DNA of 64,000 nucleotides. It comes from Roseovarius sp. 217. Lineage in GTDB: Bacteria > Pseudomonadota > Alphaproteobacteria > Rhodobacterales > Rhodobacteraceae. The position numbers and the translations under genes were made by a program. The stretch covers positions 670,620 to 734,619 of the forward strand of contig NZ_CH902584.1 of NCBI RefSeq assembly GCF_000152845.1. The letters are read 5' to 3'. Below are positions 36,573-45,520 of this stretch, piece by piece. A model generated the notes under the pieces. The model did no database searches, was not told the origin of the DNA, and saw only the letters and a program-made list of their open reading frames with translations. The first letter of the stretch is position 1; every line of letters begins with the position of its first letter.

Positions 36573-37573
36573 CGCCACGCATTGACGCCTTGCAATATGC
36601 CAAGTGGTCCGAAAAGATCTTCCGCCAGATGCGCGCCGGGGGTGTCGATGCGGTGCATGTCACGATTGCCTACCATGAGAACTTTCGCGAAACGGTGCTG
36701 AATATTGAGGCTTGGAACCGTTGGTTTGGACGCTTTCCTGACCTGATTTTTCAGGGGTTCACTGCGGCTGACATTGAACTGGCGCGCCAGACTGGGCGCA
36801 CCGCGATCTTCTTCGGCTCGCAAAATCCGTTCTGCATGGAGGATGACATAGGCCTCGTTGAAGTGCTGCACCGTTTGGGTCTGCGCTTCATGCAACTGAC
36901 CTATAACAATCAGTCGCTTCTGGCGACGGGCTGCTACGAGGCCGAAGACACCGGCCTGACCCGGATGGGCCGCGAGGTTGTGGCGGAAATGAACCGTGTC
37001 GGGCTGGTGATTGACATGAGCCATTCCGGAGAGCGTTCAACCTTGGACGCCATCACACAGTCCTCGCGCCCCATTGCCATAACCCATGCCAATCCGGCGG
37101 CATGGCATCCCGCGCGGCGCAACAAATCCGATCAGGTGCTGCGTCTCTTGGCAGAGAGCGGCGGAATGCTGGGCTTTTCGGTCTATCCACACCATCTGCG
37201 CGGCGGAAGTGAGTGCAGCTTGCGCGATTTCTGCGAAATGGTCGCACGAACCGCGGATCTGATGGGGGTGGAGCATATCGGCATCGGCACCGATCTGTGT
37301 CAGGATCAACCCGATAGCGTGGTGGACTGGATGCGGTCAGGTCGTTGGACCAAGGCGCGTGACTATGGGGAAGGCAGCAAAGAAAACCCGGGCTTTCCCC
37401 CTATGCCCGAGTGGTTTCAGAACAATTGCGATTTTGAACGGATTGCCGAGGGCTTGCGCGATCTTGGTATGTCACCGGGCGATGTCGCGGCGGTTATGGG
37501 TGGCAATTGGCATCGCTTTTTCGCAGAGAGCTTTGGTCCTGCGCAAACGCGTCGACAAGAGGCCGCACAATGA
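36569..37573 (+). CDS. Membrane-dipeptidase-like (M19) amidohydrolase lacking the first zinc motif
   Basis: This 334-residue protein is clearly homologous to M19 renal-type dipeptidases: LMGVEHIGIGTDLCQDQ, IDMSHSGERSTLDA and PIAITHANPAAWHP retain the later histidines, and the C-terminal VAAVMGGNWHRFF matches the family end. The family's N-terminal HxD zinc ligands are missing: where DxHxD is expected the sequence reads IDALQYA. A standard binuclear dipeptidase is therefore unlikely. In this operon it may hydrolyse a cyclic amide or another C-N bond. Starts and stops overlap both neighbours by four bases. Confidence 0.8.
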   Translation: MTPRIDALQYAKWSEKIFRQMRAGGVDAVHVTIAYHENFRETVLNIEAWNRWFGRFPDLIFQGFTAADIELARQTGRTAIFFGSQNPFCMEDDIGLVEVLHRLGLRFMQLTYNNQSLLATGCYEAEDTGLTRMGREVVAEMNRVGLVIDMSHSGERSTLDAITQSSRPIAITHANPAAWHPARRNKSDQVLRLLAESGGMLGFSVYPHHLRGGSECSLRDFCEMVARTADLMGVEHIGIGTDLCQDQPDSVVDWMRSGRWTKARDYGEGSKENPGFPPMPEWFQNNCDFERIAEGLRDLGMSPGDVAAVMGGNWHRFFAESFGPAQTRRQEAAQ

Positions 37574-39252
37574 GTTGCGCAGGGCTGAGCCCCATACCCG
37601 AGGCGGCAGGCTTTCGCCGCAGTCCTCAAGAGGTCATGCGCCTCGCCCGTATGGGCTGCACACATCCCACACGCCTGTCGTTCCTGCGTCAGTTGTTACG
37701 CCGGTTTGAAACCGAAGCATGGCGGTTTGACAGGCCCGTCTGGGATATTGATGCTCAGGGTGTTGGCCGCGCGCTCTATCGCGCCATTGGCCCTTTGCGG
37801 ACTTACAGTCTGGTTGTCTTTGCGCATGACCTACCACCCGAAGCAAGATCGGACCGCGTGATTGCCACAGCCTGGGACGCGACATTCGCCCTGTTCGATG
37901 GAACGCCGGCACCCGATGATCTTGACCGGCTTGCCGCAAATGTACCGGTCCAGGAAGCAGGCCGGATCAGTCCGCGCGAACTCAGCCTGAGCCGCGCCAA
38001 CCGGTCCGTCAGACTGTTTGATCATGTCGTTGCGCGGCTGTCCAAAGGGCAGCAGCCCGAGCCTTCCATGCTCTTGGAAACTGGCTATTTGATGCGCACG
38101 ACGGCCGTTTACGGATCTGGCAAGTTTGGCGCGGCGGATCGCGAGACGATTGCGACGCGCCCCGAACTCAGCGCGCCATTCCAGGCCGAGATGCTCTCTG
38201 TCTGGTTGACGCGCGCCTTTACCGTCGATCTGGTCGACCATCTGGCTCAGGCGCGTGGCGGTGATCGGGCTGTGCGTCTTGCCCGCGACCTAAGGCGCAG
38301 TCTCGGCGTTGGCAATTCCACAGGCCTTGGTATGGCACCGTTCCTGATCCGTCATCCGGTGCTTCTAAACAATTGGATGCTTGCGCGCGAGGAGGCTCTC
38401 GCGCGTGTGCGCGCCCAACACAGTGTTGGCCAGAAGGATCTGCGCGGATTGCAAATGGCGCTGCACGATGCCGCAACGAATGCGGCGCTATGGGAGAGTG
38501 GGCATCCGATCCAACAGGCGAAACTGGCCGATTTGCGGCACAGCCTCGACCAGATCGAAACGCATGTGGCGCGGGTCTGGGATCGCAGCGTGCCTTATCC
38601 CTGGGATGCGCTCTGGCGCTGGGGCGAGGCCACGTTGCCGCTTGAAGGCCAAGAGGCACTGCTCGCCGTGATGTTGGAGCCGCATGGAAACCTCGTTGAT
38701 GGCTTGGGCGATTGCATGGATGCCGATGAGGATGCGTATTTTGCAATCGACGGCAGCATGCCTGTCACCGATTTGCGCGCCGTTCTGCAACGGGACTATG
38801 CTTGGGCGCTTGGGGTGGATTACACCGCGCGGGACCATGCTGGCCGGTTCTGGTACGTCTCCCAAGACAAGCTGGAGCCCCGTTTGGGCGACCGCAATGA
38901 GGATCCGGGGGCAGAGCGCGAACTGCCGCTGGACATTGGGCGTCAGGCTGCAGGGCTATGGCAGACGCTGACTGACTTTCCAGATCATACGCCCGTCGCG
39001 CAGGTATTGCGCGCTCATCCTGAACACCGCCCCGCCTTGCGCCGCGCCCAGATCACCGCGCGGCATCCCTTCGCTGAAATTCGCGACAATCTGATTGCCG
39101 CGGACATGCTGCCAATTGACCTTTTACGCTGCAAACTCGCGTTCTTCGGTGCCACGCGGTTTGATCCCCGCTCGGATCGTTGGGTGCGGATCAGTCTGTT
39201 TCAGGGCGCGCCCTATCCCGACGAGATCGAGGAGGGCATGGCGCATGCCTGA
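37570..39252 (+). CDS. 560-residue protein of unknown function
   Basis: No family was recognised. The protein is soluble, with no signal peptide or membrane segment, rich in arginine, leucine and alanine. It has conserved-looking stretches such as MGCTHPTRLSFLRQLLRRF, TTAVYGSGKFGAADRE, NSTGLGMAPFLIRHPVLLNN and GRFWYVSQDKLEPRLGDRNED. It begins inside the stop of the M19-type gene (ATGA) and overlaps the DUF3726-type gene by eight bases, so it is made in proportion to both. That fixed position suggests it is an enzyme or enzyme subunit of the same pathway. The ATG at 37570 is set by the overlap. Confidence 0.85.
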   Translation: MSCAGLSPIPEAAGFRRSPQEVMRLARMGCTHPTRLSFLRQLLRRFETEAWRFDRPVWDIDAQGVGRALYRAIGPLRTYSLVVFAHDLPPEARSDRVIATAWDATFALFDGTPAPDDLDRLAANVPVQEAGRISPRELSLSRANRSVRLFDHVVARLSKGQQPEPSMLLETGYLMRTTAVYGSGKFGAADRETIATRPELSAPFQAEMLSVWLTRAFTVDLVDHLAQARGGDRAVRLARDLRRSLGVGNSTGLGMAPFLIRHPVLLNNWMLAREEALARVRAQHSVGQKDLRGLQMALHDAATNAALWESGHPIQQAKLADLRHSLDQIETHVARVWDRSVPYPWDALWRWGEATLPLEGQEALLAVMLEPHGNLVDGLGDCMDADEDAYFAIDGSMPVTDLRAVLQRDYAWALGVDYTARDHAGRFWYVSQDKLEPRLGDRNEDPGAERELPLDIGRQAAGLWQTLTDFPDHTPVAQVLRAHPEHRPALRRAQITARHPFAEIRDNLIAADMLPIDLLRCKLAFFGATRFDPRSDRWVRISLFQGAPYPDEIEEGMAHA

Positions 39253-39892
39253 CTGTCACGCCCGAGATCACGCAGATGCAGAGCAAGACCTGTACTTGTC
39301 GTTATCCGAGATTGCTGCCCTCTCATGGCGCGCCATCCGGGGCGCAGGCCGAACATGGGGCGAGGCCGAAGACGGAGCCGAAGCCGCCAAGTGGTTGGCG
39401 CGGGCCGGCTTGGATTGGGCGCATGCGCTGACAGGCATTCTGTCCCTACCCGCCGCAAGCGCAGGATGTCCCTTGCGCGCAGGCATGGCGCTATCTGATT
39501 TTGCCGACCTGCCCAATGGCGCGGCACAGTCCGCGCAATTGCTGTCGGATATCTATCACCCGCTGTTTCTGTTGCCATTCACCGCACAGGTCGCGGCGCG
39601 ATCACGACAGGTTATGCAACTGGATTGGAACGGGGCATCCGCACGCCTTGCGCCGGATGCCGCCCCGGTTCTGACCGGGAACATCCATGCCGCCGGCCCG
39701 CTGCATGTGTCCATCGCCCCAGCCTTCGTATCCCCAACCGCCTCCGCGTCCGGCGCATGGCCAAAGTATCATTTCGGTGCGCCGGGTGCCGGGCCCTACG
39801 CCCGTCTGACGACCTTGATGCTGCACGTCACGGTGCCGTCCTCGGCCGCCTCGCTGGCCGGGGCGGGCGCACAGGGGGACGACAATGACTGA
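39245..39892 (+). CDS. DUF3726-like protein
   Basis: This 215-residue soluble protein opens with LSLSEIAALSWRAIRGAGRTWGEAEDGAEAAKWLARAG in pieces; that N-terminal pattern (SLSEI, ALSWRA, RGAG, AKWLARAGLD) is what I remember of DUF3726, a family without known function. Overlaps on both sides tie it to the 560-residue protein and to the micro-ORF. It may form a complex with the larger protein. The start at 39245 is fixed by the overlap with the upstream stop codon. Confidence 0.75.
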   Translation: MPDCHARDHADAEQDLYLSLSEIAALSWRAIRGAGRTWGEAEDGAEAAKWLARAGLDWAHALTGILSLPAASAGCPLRAGMALSDFADLPNGAAQSAQLLSDIYHPLFLLPFTAQVAARSRQVMQLDWNGASARLAPDAAPVLTGNIHAAGPLHVSIAPAFVSPTASASGAWPKYHFGAPGAGPYARLTTLMLHVTVPSSAASLAGAGAQGDDND

Positions 39893-39947
39893 CATTCGCT
39901 CGCAGGACACTTCGACCAATCAACTCAACAGGGAGACTGACCAATGA
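39885..39947 (+). CDS. 20-residue micro-ORF linking DUF3726-like gene and proX-like gene
   Basis: The frame starts inside the last codons of the DUF3726-type gene and ends with TGA overlapping the ATG of the binding-protein gene (39944-39947). The encoded peptide, MTDIRSQDTSTNQLNRETDQ, has no known family. Its overlap at both ends could keep ribosomes moving between the two genes. It may also be chance, because the binding-protein gene has its own GGGAG site. Confidence 0.35.
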   Translation: MTDIRSQDTSTNQLNRETDQ

Positions 39948-40912
39948 AAACAACACTCATCGCAACCGCCTTTGCAGGGCTAGGGCTTGCCTTGCCAACC
40001 GCAGCACTTGCCGATTGCGGGCGCGTCTCGATCGCGGAAATGAATTGGGCCTCGGGGCAGATCATCACTCGGATATCCGAATTCCTCATGACACAGGGCT
40101 ACGGATGCGACGTGACGGTCGTGCCATCTGCAACCACAACCGCCATCACCTCGCTGGCCGAGAACAACGAGCCCGACATCGTCCCGGAACTCTGGGTCAA
40201 TTCGGCCCCGGCCTATTTCCGTCTCGAGTCCGAAGGTCGCGTGGTCAAGGCTGCGGATGTCTTTGCCGAGGGCGGCAGCGAAAACTGGTGGGTGCCCGAT
40301 TATCTGGTCGAGGCGCATCCAGAGTTGGCGACGATCGACGGCGTGCTGGCCAATCCGGACCTTGTGGGGGGCCGCTTTCATAACTGCCCAGATGGGTGGG
40401 GATGCCGGATCGCCAATGATAACCTGATCAAGGCGTTCGACTTTGCCGGACATGGACTCGAGGTGTTCAACCACGGCTCCGGCGATACCCTGCCTGCATC
40501 CATGGCCGCAGCCTATGACAACCGCGAGCCGTGGTTTGGGTATTACTGGGGGCCGACGGCTGTTCTGGGCCGTTACAACATGGTCGCGGTGGATATGGGA
40601 CCACATGATCCCGAAATCCACGCTTGCAACCAGACCCAGGATTGCGCAACACCGGGCATCTCCTCTTATCCTGCTGCCCCCGTGCTGACGGTGGTGACGG
40701 CCGATTTCGCTGACCGAAATCCGGACATCTTCGCCTTGGTCAGTAATATCTCCTTTGGCACGCAGGAGCTGAGCAATCTCTTGGCGTGGCAGGCCGACAA
40801 CAGCGCATCTGCGGAAGAGGCTGCCGTCCACTTCCTGACCACCAGTCAGGAAACCTGGCGCGGTTGGATCAACGAGGCCGCAGCCGAGAAGTTGAGCGCA
40901 ATCCTCCAGTAA
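39944..40912 (+). CDS. Glycine-betaine-type ABC importer, periplasmic binding protein (ProX/OpuAC-like)
   Basis: This 322-residue protein has a signal peptide (about 1-23, ending AALA) followed by an OpuAC-type fold with VSIAEMNWASGQIITRI near the N-terminus and tryptophan/tyrosine residues (ENWWVPDYL, EPWFGYYWGPT) that could form an aromatic box for a quaternary ammonium group. Four cysteines suggest disulfides. The ligand is probably a betaine-like compound that feeds the upstream enzymes. GGGAG lies nine bases before the ATG. A nested hairpin follows the gene. Confidence 0.9.
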   Translation: MKTTLIATAFAGLGLALPTAALADCGRVSIAEMNWASGQIITRISEFLMTQGYGCDVTVVPSATTTAITSLAENNEPDIVPELWVNSAPAYFRLESEGRVVKAADVFAEGGSENWWVPDYLVEAHPELATIDGVLANPDLVGGRFHNCPDGWGCRIANDNLIKAFDFAGHGLEVFNHGSGDTLPASMAAAYDNREPWFGYYWGPTAVLGRYNMVAVDMGPHDPEIHACNQTQDCATPGISSYPAAPVLTVVTADFADRNPDIFALVSNISFGTQELSNLLAWQADNSASAEEAAVHFLTTSQETWRGWINEAAAEKLSAILQ

Positions 40913-40922
40913 TTGCAAAACA

Positions 40923-40974
40923 ACCGGGTGGGTGCCGTGTCCGCGCGGCACCTGTCTTCTAACGCCACCCCGGT
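40923..40974 (+). promoter_or_regulatory. Nested hairpin between proX-like and proW-like genes
   Basis: Inner arms ggtgccg (40931-40937) and cggcacc (40946-40952) lie inside outer arms accggg (40924-40928 region) and cccggt (40969-40974). It starts just after the binding-protein stop codon and probably reduces read-through to the membrane subunits. Confidence 0.5.
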
Positions 40975-41012
40975 CTTTCCCGAATGACCGCCTGTGCAAA
41001 GAGTGATGGACT

Positions 41013-42065
41013 ATGGCGACCTATGATTTCGTATTTGACGGGCTTGGTCTGCGCGACTGGTGTGAGAGAGAGTCCGTCCCCGGTCCAATGAGCATGGCGG
41101 ATTTGCTCGCGCAGGGTGCGGGTGGTCAGGCCGAGAAAACATGGTTGCAATCCCTGTGGGACCTGCCATTTCCATCACTTGACGAACTCAACCAGGCTTG
41201 TCCGGCGATTGCCCGCACACGAGATTTGACCAGAGGCGTCGAGCAGAGCTTTCTCAACGTAAAGGACTCCCTCAAGATCGTGCTTGATCCCATGACGCAG
41301 CCGTTGAGCTGGATATTGGAATGGGCGCTTCATGTCTTTACGGTCACACCTTGGTGGATCGTACTTCCGCTTTTGATGGCACTGGTCTGGGTGGCATCAC
41401 GGTCTTGGGCGCTCATGTCTTTCGTCGTGGGCGCGCTGTTGTTTCTGCTGTTCATCGACCACTACACAGTCGCGATGCAGACCATGTCCATCATCTTTGT
41501 CTGCGCCTTTCTTTGCGTCTTGTTTGGCGTTCCAATCGGGATTGCCATGTCGCGCAGCGACACCATGCAGCGACTTTCGATCCCGGTTCTGGATATGCTG
41601 CAAACGCTGCCGACCTTTGTCTATCTGATCCCCCTGATCTTTCTCTTCTCGGTGACAGAGCCAAAGCTCTATGGAATTGCCATTATCCTCTATGCAATCG
41701 TCCCTGTCATCCGCCTCACGGACCTGGGCATCCGGCTCGTGGACAAGGATGTCATCGAGGCCGCCGAGGCGTTCGGCATGACGCGCCATCAGAAACTGCT
41801 GCGCGTTCAAATTCCGCTTGCCCTGCCCAATATCATGGCGGGGGTCAATCAGACCATCATGATGAGCTTGGCAATGGTGGTCATCGCCTCACTGGTCTCT
41901 GCGCCGGGGTTGGGCGTGTTGGTTCTGCGCGGCATTCGAAATCTGGAATTGGGTGTGGGGCTGATGGCAGGGCTTGGGATCGTCCTGCTGGCCATCATTC
42001 TGGACCGGGTCACCAAAGCGGCACTGGCGCGGGTAAACGCCGCCGCCAGCGTGCCGCGTCATTGA
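41013..42065 (+). CDS. Glycine-betaine-type ABC importer, permease (ProW-like)
   Basis: This 350-residue membrane protein has about seven membrane segments after a cytoplasmic N-terminal part of about 90 residues, as in ProW. The conserved core is MLQTLPTFVYLIPLIFLFSV and the coupling loop EAAEAFGMTRHQKLLRVQIP. It likely forms a homodimeric channel with the ATPase encoded 11 bases downstream. Confidence 0.93.
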   Translation: MATYDFVFDGLGLRDWCERESVPGPMSMADLLAQGAGGQAEKTWLQSLWDLPFPSLDELNQACPAIARTRDLTRGVEQSFLNVKDSLKIVLDPMTQPLSWILEWALHVFTVTPWWIVLPLLMALVWVASRSWALMSFVVGALLFLLFIDHYTVAMQTMSIIFVCAFLCVLFGVPIGIAMSRSDTMQRLSIPVLDMLQTLPTFVYLIPLIFLFSVTEPKLYGIAIILYAIVPVIRLTDLGIRLVDKDVIEAAEAFGMTRHQKLLRVQIPLALPNIMAGVNQTIMMSLAMVVIASLVSAPGLGVLVLRGIRNLELGVGLMAGLGIVLLAIILDRVTKAALARVNAAASVPRH

Positions 42066-42076
42066 TCGGGGGCAGC

Positions 42077-43150
42077 ATGGATCAGAGCGCAAACATCTCC
42101 ATCCGCAATCTTTACAAGATCTTTGGCCGCCAGCCCCGAAAAGCGTTGGAGCAGGTCCAGGCGGGTATGAGCAAGACGGATCTCATGGACACGCAACACC
42201 ATGTTCTGGGGCTGAGTGACATCAATGTTGAAATGCGCGCAGGTGAGATCACCGTCATCATGGGTCTGTCAGGATCCGGAAAGTCCACGTTGATCCGCCA
42301 CATCAACCGCCTTATCGAGCCGACCGCTGGCGAAATTCTGGTCAACGGCGAGAATATCATGACCTTCGGCGAAACCCGCCTGCGCGACATGCGCCGCAAG
42401 CAAATGTCGATGGTGTTTCAGCATTTTGCGCTGCTGCCTCACAAGACCGTTCTCGACAATGCCGGCATGGCCCGCGCAATTCGCGGGGAACCGAAAGAGG
42501 CCTATGATCAGGATGCGCGGGGCTGGCTGGGGCGCGTGGGGCTTGGCGGCCAAGAGGGGCAGTATCCGCATCAGCTCTCAGGGGGGATGCAGCAACGTGT
42601 GGGGATTGCCCGCGCGCTGACCTCGAACGCACCGATCATGCTGATGGACGAGGCATTCTCAGCACTCGATCCGCTGATCCGCACCGACATGCAGGATCTG
42701 CTGCTGGAATTGCAGCAAGAGTTGCACAAGACCATCGTCTTCATCAGCCACGATCTGGATGAGGCCCTGAAACTTGCGGATCATCTAGTGATCCTGAAAG
42801 ACGGGGTCATCGTTCAACAAGGCGAGCCGCAGGAAATTCTGCTTCATCCCAACGATCCCTATATCGTGGACTTCATCAGCGATATCAACCGCGCGCGCGT
42901 CCTGCGGGTGCGATCCGTCATGGATCCCCGGACCGCCACCGCATCTCAGACGGCGGGGACGGTCGATGCCGACGCCACGCTCGAGTCGGTCATAGCCCTG
43001 TCCGGCGGTGATACCGCGCTCACATATGACGTGCAGCTAGACGGCAGACATGTCGGCTTTCTCAACATGCAAAAACTGGTTCGTGCGCTGGTGCCGACGC
43101 AGGCCGCACGCCGGGGCGCGCGCCATCCTGAGCGTGCACACCAGAGCTGA
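42077..43150 (+). CDS. Glycine-betaine-type ABC importer, ATP-binding subunit (ProV-like)
   Basis: This 357-residue ATPase has Walker A GLSGSGKST, FQHFALLPHKTV, signature LSGGMQQRVGIARAL, Walker B IMLMDEAFSALDP and ISHDLDEALKLAD. The C-terminus (about 285-345) is a shortened CBS-like region (DADATLESVIAL, then VGFLNMQKLVRAL), much smaller than the tandem CBS pair of osmotically regulated ProV/OpuA proteins. The frame is open far upstream, but the ATG at 42077 follows the permease stop and begins the family's N-terminus. Confidence 0.9.
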   Translation: MDQSANISIRNLYKIFGRQPRKALEQVQAGMSKTDLMDTQHHVLGLSDINVEMRAGEITVIMGLSGSGKSTLIRHINRLIEPTAGEILVNGENIMTFGETRLRDMRRKQMSMVFQHFALLPHKTVLDNAGMARAIRGEPKEAYDQDARGWLGRVGLGGQEGQYPHQLSGGMQQRVGIARALTSNAPIMLMDEAFSALDPLIRTDMQDLLLELQQELHKTIVFISHDLDEALKLADHLVILKDGVIVQQGEPQEILLHPNDPYIVDFISDINRARVLRVRSVMDPRTATASQTAGTVDADATLESVIALSGGDTALTYDVQLDGRHVGFLNMQKLVRALVPTQAARRGARHPERAHQS

Positions 43151-43259
43151 AAGGCATCCCGGTGTTTCTTTGCTGTACGCCCCGAACCCACTCGTGACTG
43201 CTCTGCATCACGCGGTGAATACCGTGGCGCCATGCCGAAAATCCCACTACTCTTGATCC

Positions 43260-44246
43260 ATGCGTGACATAAATCTCAAGGCGACTGAATACTTCGAGGC
43301 CGTGGCCCGTTTGGGAACGGTCACCAAGGCAGCGCATGAGCTTGGTGTTTCGCCCTCTGCCGTGAGCCAGCAACTCAGCGCGCTTGAAACGCAATTCGGT
43401 GTCAAACTCTTTCGGCGCGAGAAGCGGCGTCTCATCCTCACGCTCGACGGCGACCGCCTGTTTCAGACCACGACGCAGGCCTTTGGCGCGCTGCGCAACG
43501 CCCGAAGCGCGATTGGCCGTCAGCGCGACATGCGCAGCCTGACGATCCGCGTCAGCCCCAGCTTCGGCGTGCGGTGGCTGGGGCCGCGCATTGCCACCTT
43601 TGCGGCGGATAATCCCGACTGGAACATCCGCGTCGATGCGACACCGGATTTCACCGCCTTCGAGACCGAGGCGGTCGATCTCGACCTGCGCTATGGGCTG
43701 GGGGGCTGGGCTGGGCTCACGGTTGAGCCGATCCTCAATGACATGGCCCTGCCGATGTGCAGCCCGGATTACCTGAGCAAACTCGCCGCCATAAGCCCCG
43801 ATCCGGCAGAGCAATTGCGCCACGCGCGGCTGATCGACAGCGTCAAGACGATCTATCGCTGGGATATCTGGCTGGCCGCGAACCGGATCGACCTTCCGGA
43901 TCTGTCCTATCCCTTCCGCTTTGACCGCTCGTCCATGTCGGTCGAAATGGCCAAACAGGGCGGCGGTGTCTCGCTCGACAGCGCCGTGCTCTGTCTGGGC
44001 GAGTTGGAGCGGGGCGAGTTGGTGCCGCTCGCCCCCGCCTTTCCGGTGATCGCTTTCGATGCCTATTGGATCGTCTGCCCGCCCCGGCATCTCAACCGGC
44101 GGATCGTCAAGCGGTTTTCCGATTGGGTGATGCAAGAGGCCCGCCAGACCGAGGCGCGCACCCGCAGCGTGCTCGAGGCGGCGGGGTGTCAGTTTCGCCC
44201 CGGCGAAGTGTCGGAGATGAAGGAAGTAACCCCCTGGTCGTTGTAG
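43260..44246 (+). CDS. LysR-family regulator (GcvA-like)
   Basis: This 328-residue protein has a LysR helix-turn-helix (about 5-64, with VTKAAHELGVSPSAVSQQLS) and a GcvA-like effector domain with FGVRWLGPRIATFAADNP and VDLDLRYGLGGWAGL. It is convergent with the TRAP genes, six bases apart, and downstream of the ProV-like gene with a 109-base gap. It more likely controls the TRAP/transketolase region, but the sequence does not prove it. Confidence 0.88.
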   Translation: MRDINLKATEYFEAVARLGTVTKAAHELGVSPSAVSQQLSALETQFGVKLFRREKRRLILTLDGDRLFQTTTQAFGALRNARSAIGRQRDMRSLTIRVSPSFGVRWLGPRIATFAADNPDWNIRVDATPDFTAFETEAVDLDLRYGLGGWAGLTVEPILNDMALPMCSPDYLSKLAAISPDPAEQLRHARLIDSVKTIYRWDIWLAANRIDLPDLSYPFRFDRSSMSVEMAKQGGGVSLDSAVLCLGELERGELVPLAPAFPVIAFDAYWIVCPPRHLNRRIVKRFSDWVMQEARQTEARTRSVLEAAGCQFRPGEVSEMKEVTPWSL

Positions 44247-44251
44247 GCCCG

Positions 44252-45508
44252 TCAGTAAATCGTCAGCGCCGGGATATAGGAAATCGCCATCAGAACCGCC
44301 AAGGCCACCAGATAGAACGGCACCAGCGCGCGCACGACCTCGAACAAACCCACCCGCGCGATCGCCGCCGAGATAAAGAGCGTGGTGCCAACGGGCGGCG
44401 TATAGAGCCCGATCGACAGGTTCACCACCATCATCAGCCCCAGTTGCACCGGATCAAGGCCAATCGCCTGTCCGATGGTCACAAAGAGCGGCCCCAGCAA
44501 GAGAACCGCCGCAGGCAAGTCGAGAAACGCCCCGACCACCAGCATCACGACATTGAGCGCCAGAATGATCATCCACGGCTCGCGGATGGTCTCGGCCACC
44601 CAGAGCGCCAGCTCTTGTGGCACCCGCTCGGCGGTCAGCACCCATTGGATCGTCGAAGACGCCATGATGATGAACATCACCGCCCCGGTCATCATCGCCG
44701 TATCGACCAGCGCGGTCCAGAGCGACGGGATCGTCATATCACGGTAAATGCCGCCACTGACAATCAGCGCATAGGCCACCGCCATCACGCTGACCTCGGT
44801 CGGTGTGGCCACGCCAAACCGCAGCGTGCCGATGACAAAGAGGGGCATCAAGAGCGCGGGAATAGCGGCGATGATCTGTCCCTTGAAGGCGGCAAAGCCC
44901 CCCGCCAGCGGCGAGCGCGGCAGATCGCGACGCCGCGCCACCCACCAGACGGCGATGAACATGCCCAGCGCCAGCAGCACACCGGGCAGGATGCCCGCCA
45001 CGAAAAGATCGACAATCGAGGTGTTGGACACGAGCCCATAGAGGATGAGCGGAATGGAGGGCGGGATCAGCACCGACACGGTGGACGAGGCCGAATTGAT
45101 CGCCGCCGCAAAGCCGCCGGGATACCCCTCTTGCTGCTGCACCGGAATGAGCGCATTGCCCAGCGCCGAAGCATCCGCCACGGCAGAGCCGGACACACCG
45201 CCGAACATCACCGAGCCGATGATCGACACCTGCCCCAGCCCGCCCTTCATATGCCCCACTGCCAGACGCGCGATATTCACGAGATAGACGCCAAAACGCC
45301 CCGACATCATCAGATTACCCGCGAGGATAAAGAACGGAATGGCCAGCATCGGAAAGCTCTGCGTCGGCGAATAGAGCCGTTGTGCAATCACCGCCATCGG
45401 CTTGCCATCGAGCCAGAGCGCGGCCGCAACCCCGCCCAGCATCGCATGCGCCACCGGCACCGAGAGGGCGAGACAGGCAAAGAAAATCCAGATCATCGTC
45501 GCGGACAT
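44252..45508 (-). CDS. TRAP transporter large permease (DctM-like)
   Basis: This 418-residue membrane protein has about 11-12 hydrophobic segments and family motifs QSFPMLAIPFFILAGNLM, FGGVSGSAVADASALGNAL and IPPSIPLILYG. It carries out sodium-driven uptake of an organic acid or related solute with the small permease and binding protein that precede it on this strand; 12 bases separate it from the small permease gene. Confidence 0.93.
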   Translation of the reverse strand: MSATMIWIFFACLALSVPVAHAMLGGVAAALWLDGKPMAVIAQRLYSPTQSFPMLAIPFFILAGNLMMSGRFGVYLVNIARLAVGHMKGGLGQVSIIGSVMFGGVSGSAVADASALGNALIPVQQQEGYPGGFAAAINSASSTVSVLIPPSIPLILYGLVSNTSIVDLFVAGILPGVLLALGMFIAVWWVARRRDLPRSPLAGGFAAFKGQIIAAIPALLMPLFVIGTLRFGVATPTEVSVMAVAYALIVSGGIYRDMTIPSLWTALVDTAMMTGAVMFIIMASSTIQWVLTAERVPQELALWVAETIREPWMIILALNVVMLVVGAFLDLPAAVLLLGPLFVTIGQAIGLDPVQLGLMMVVNLSIGLYTPPVGTTLFISAAIARVGLFEVVRALVPFYLVALAVLMAISYIPALTIY

Positions 45509-45520
45509 TTCGGACGCTCC

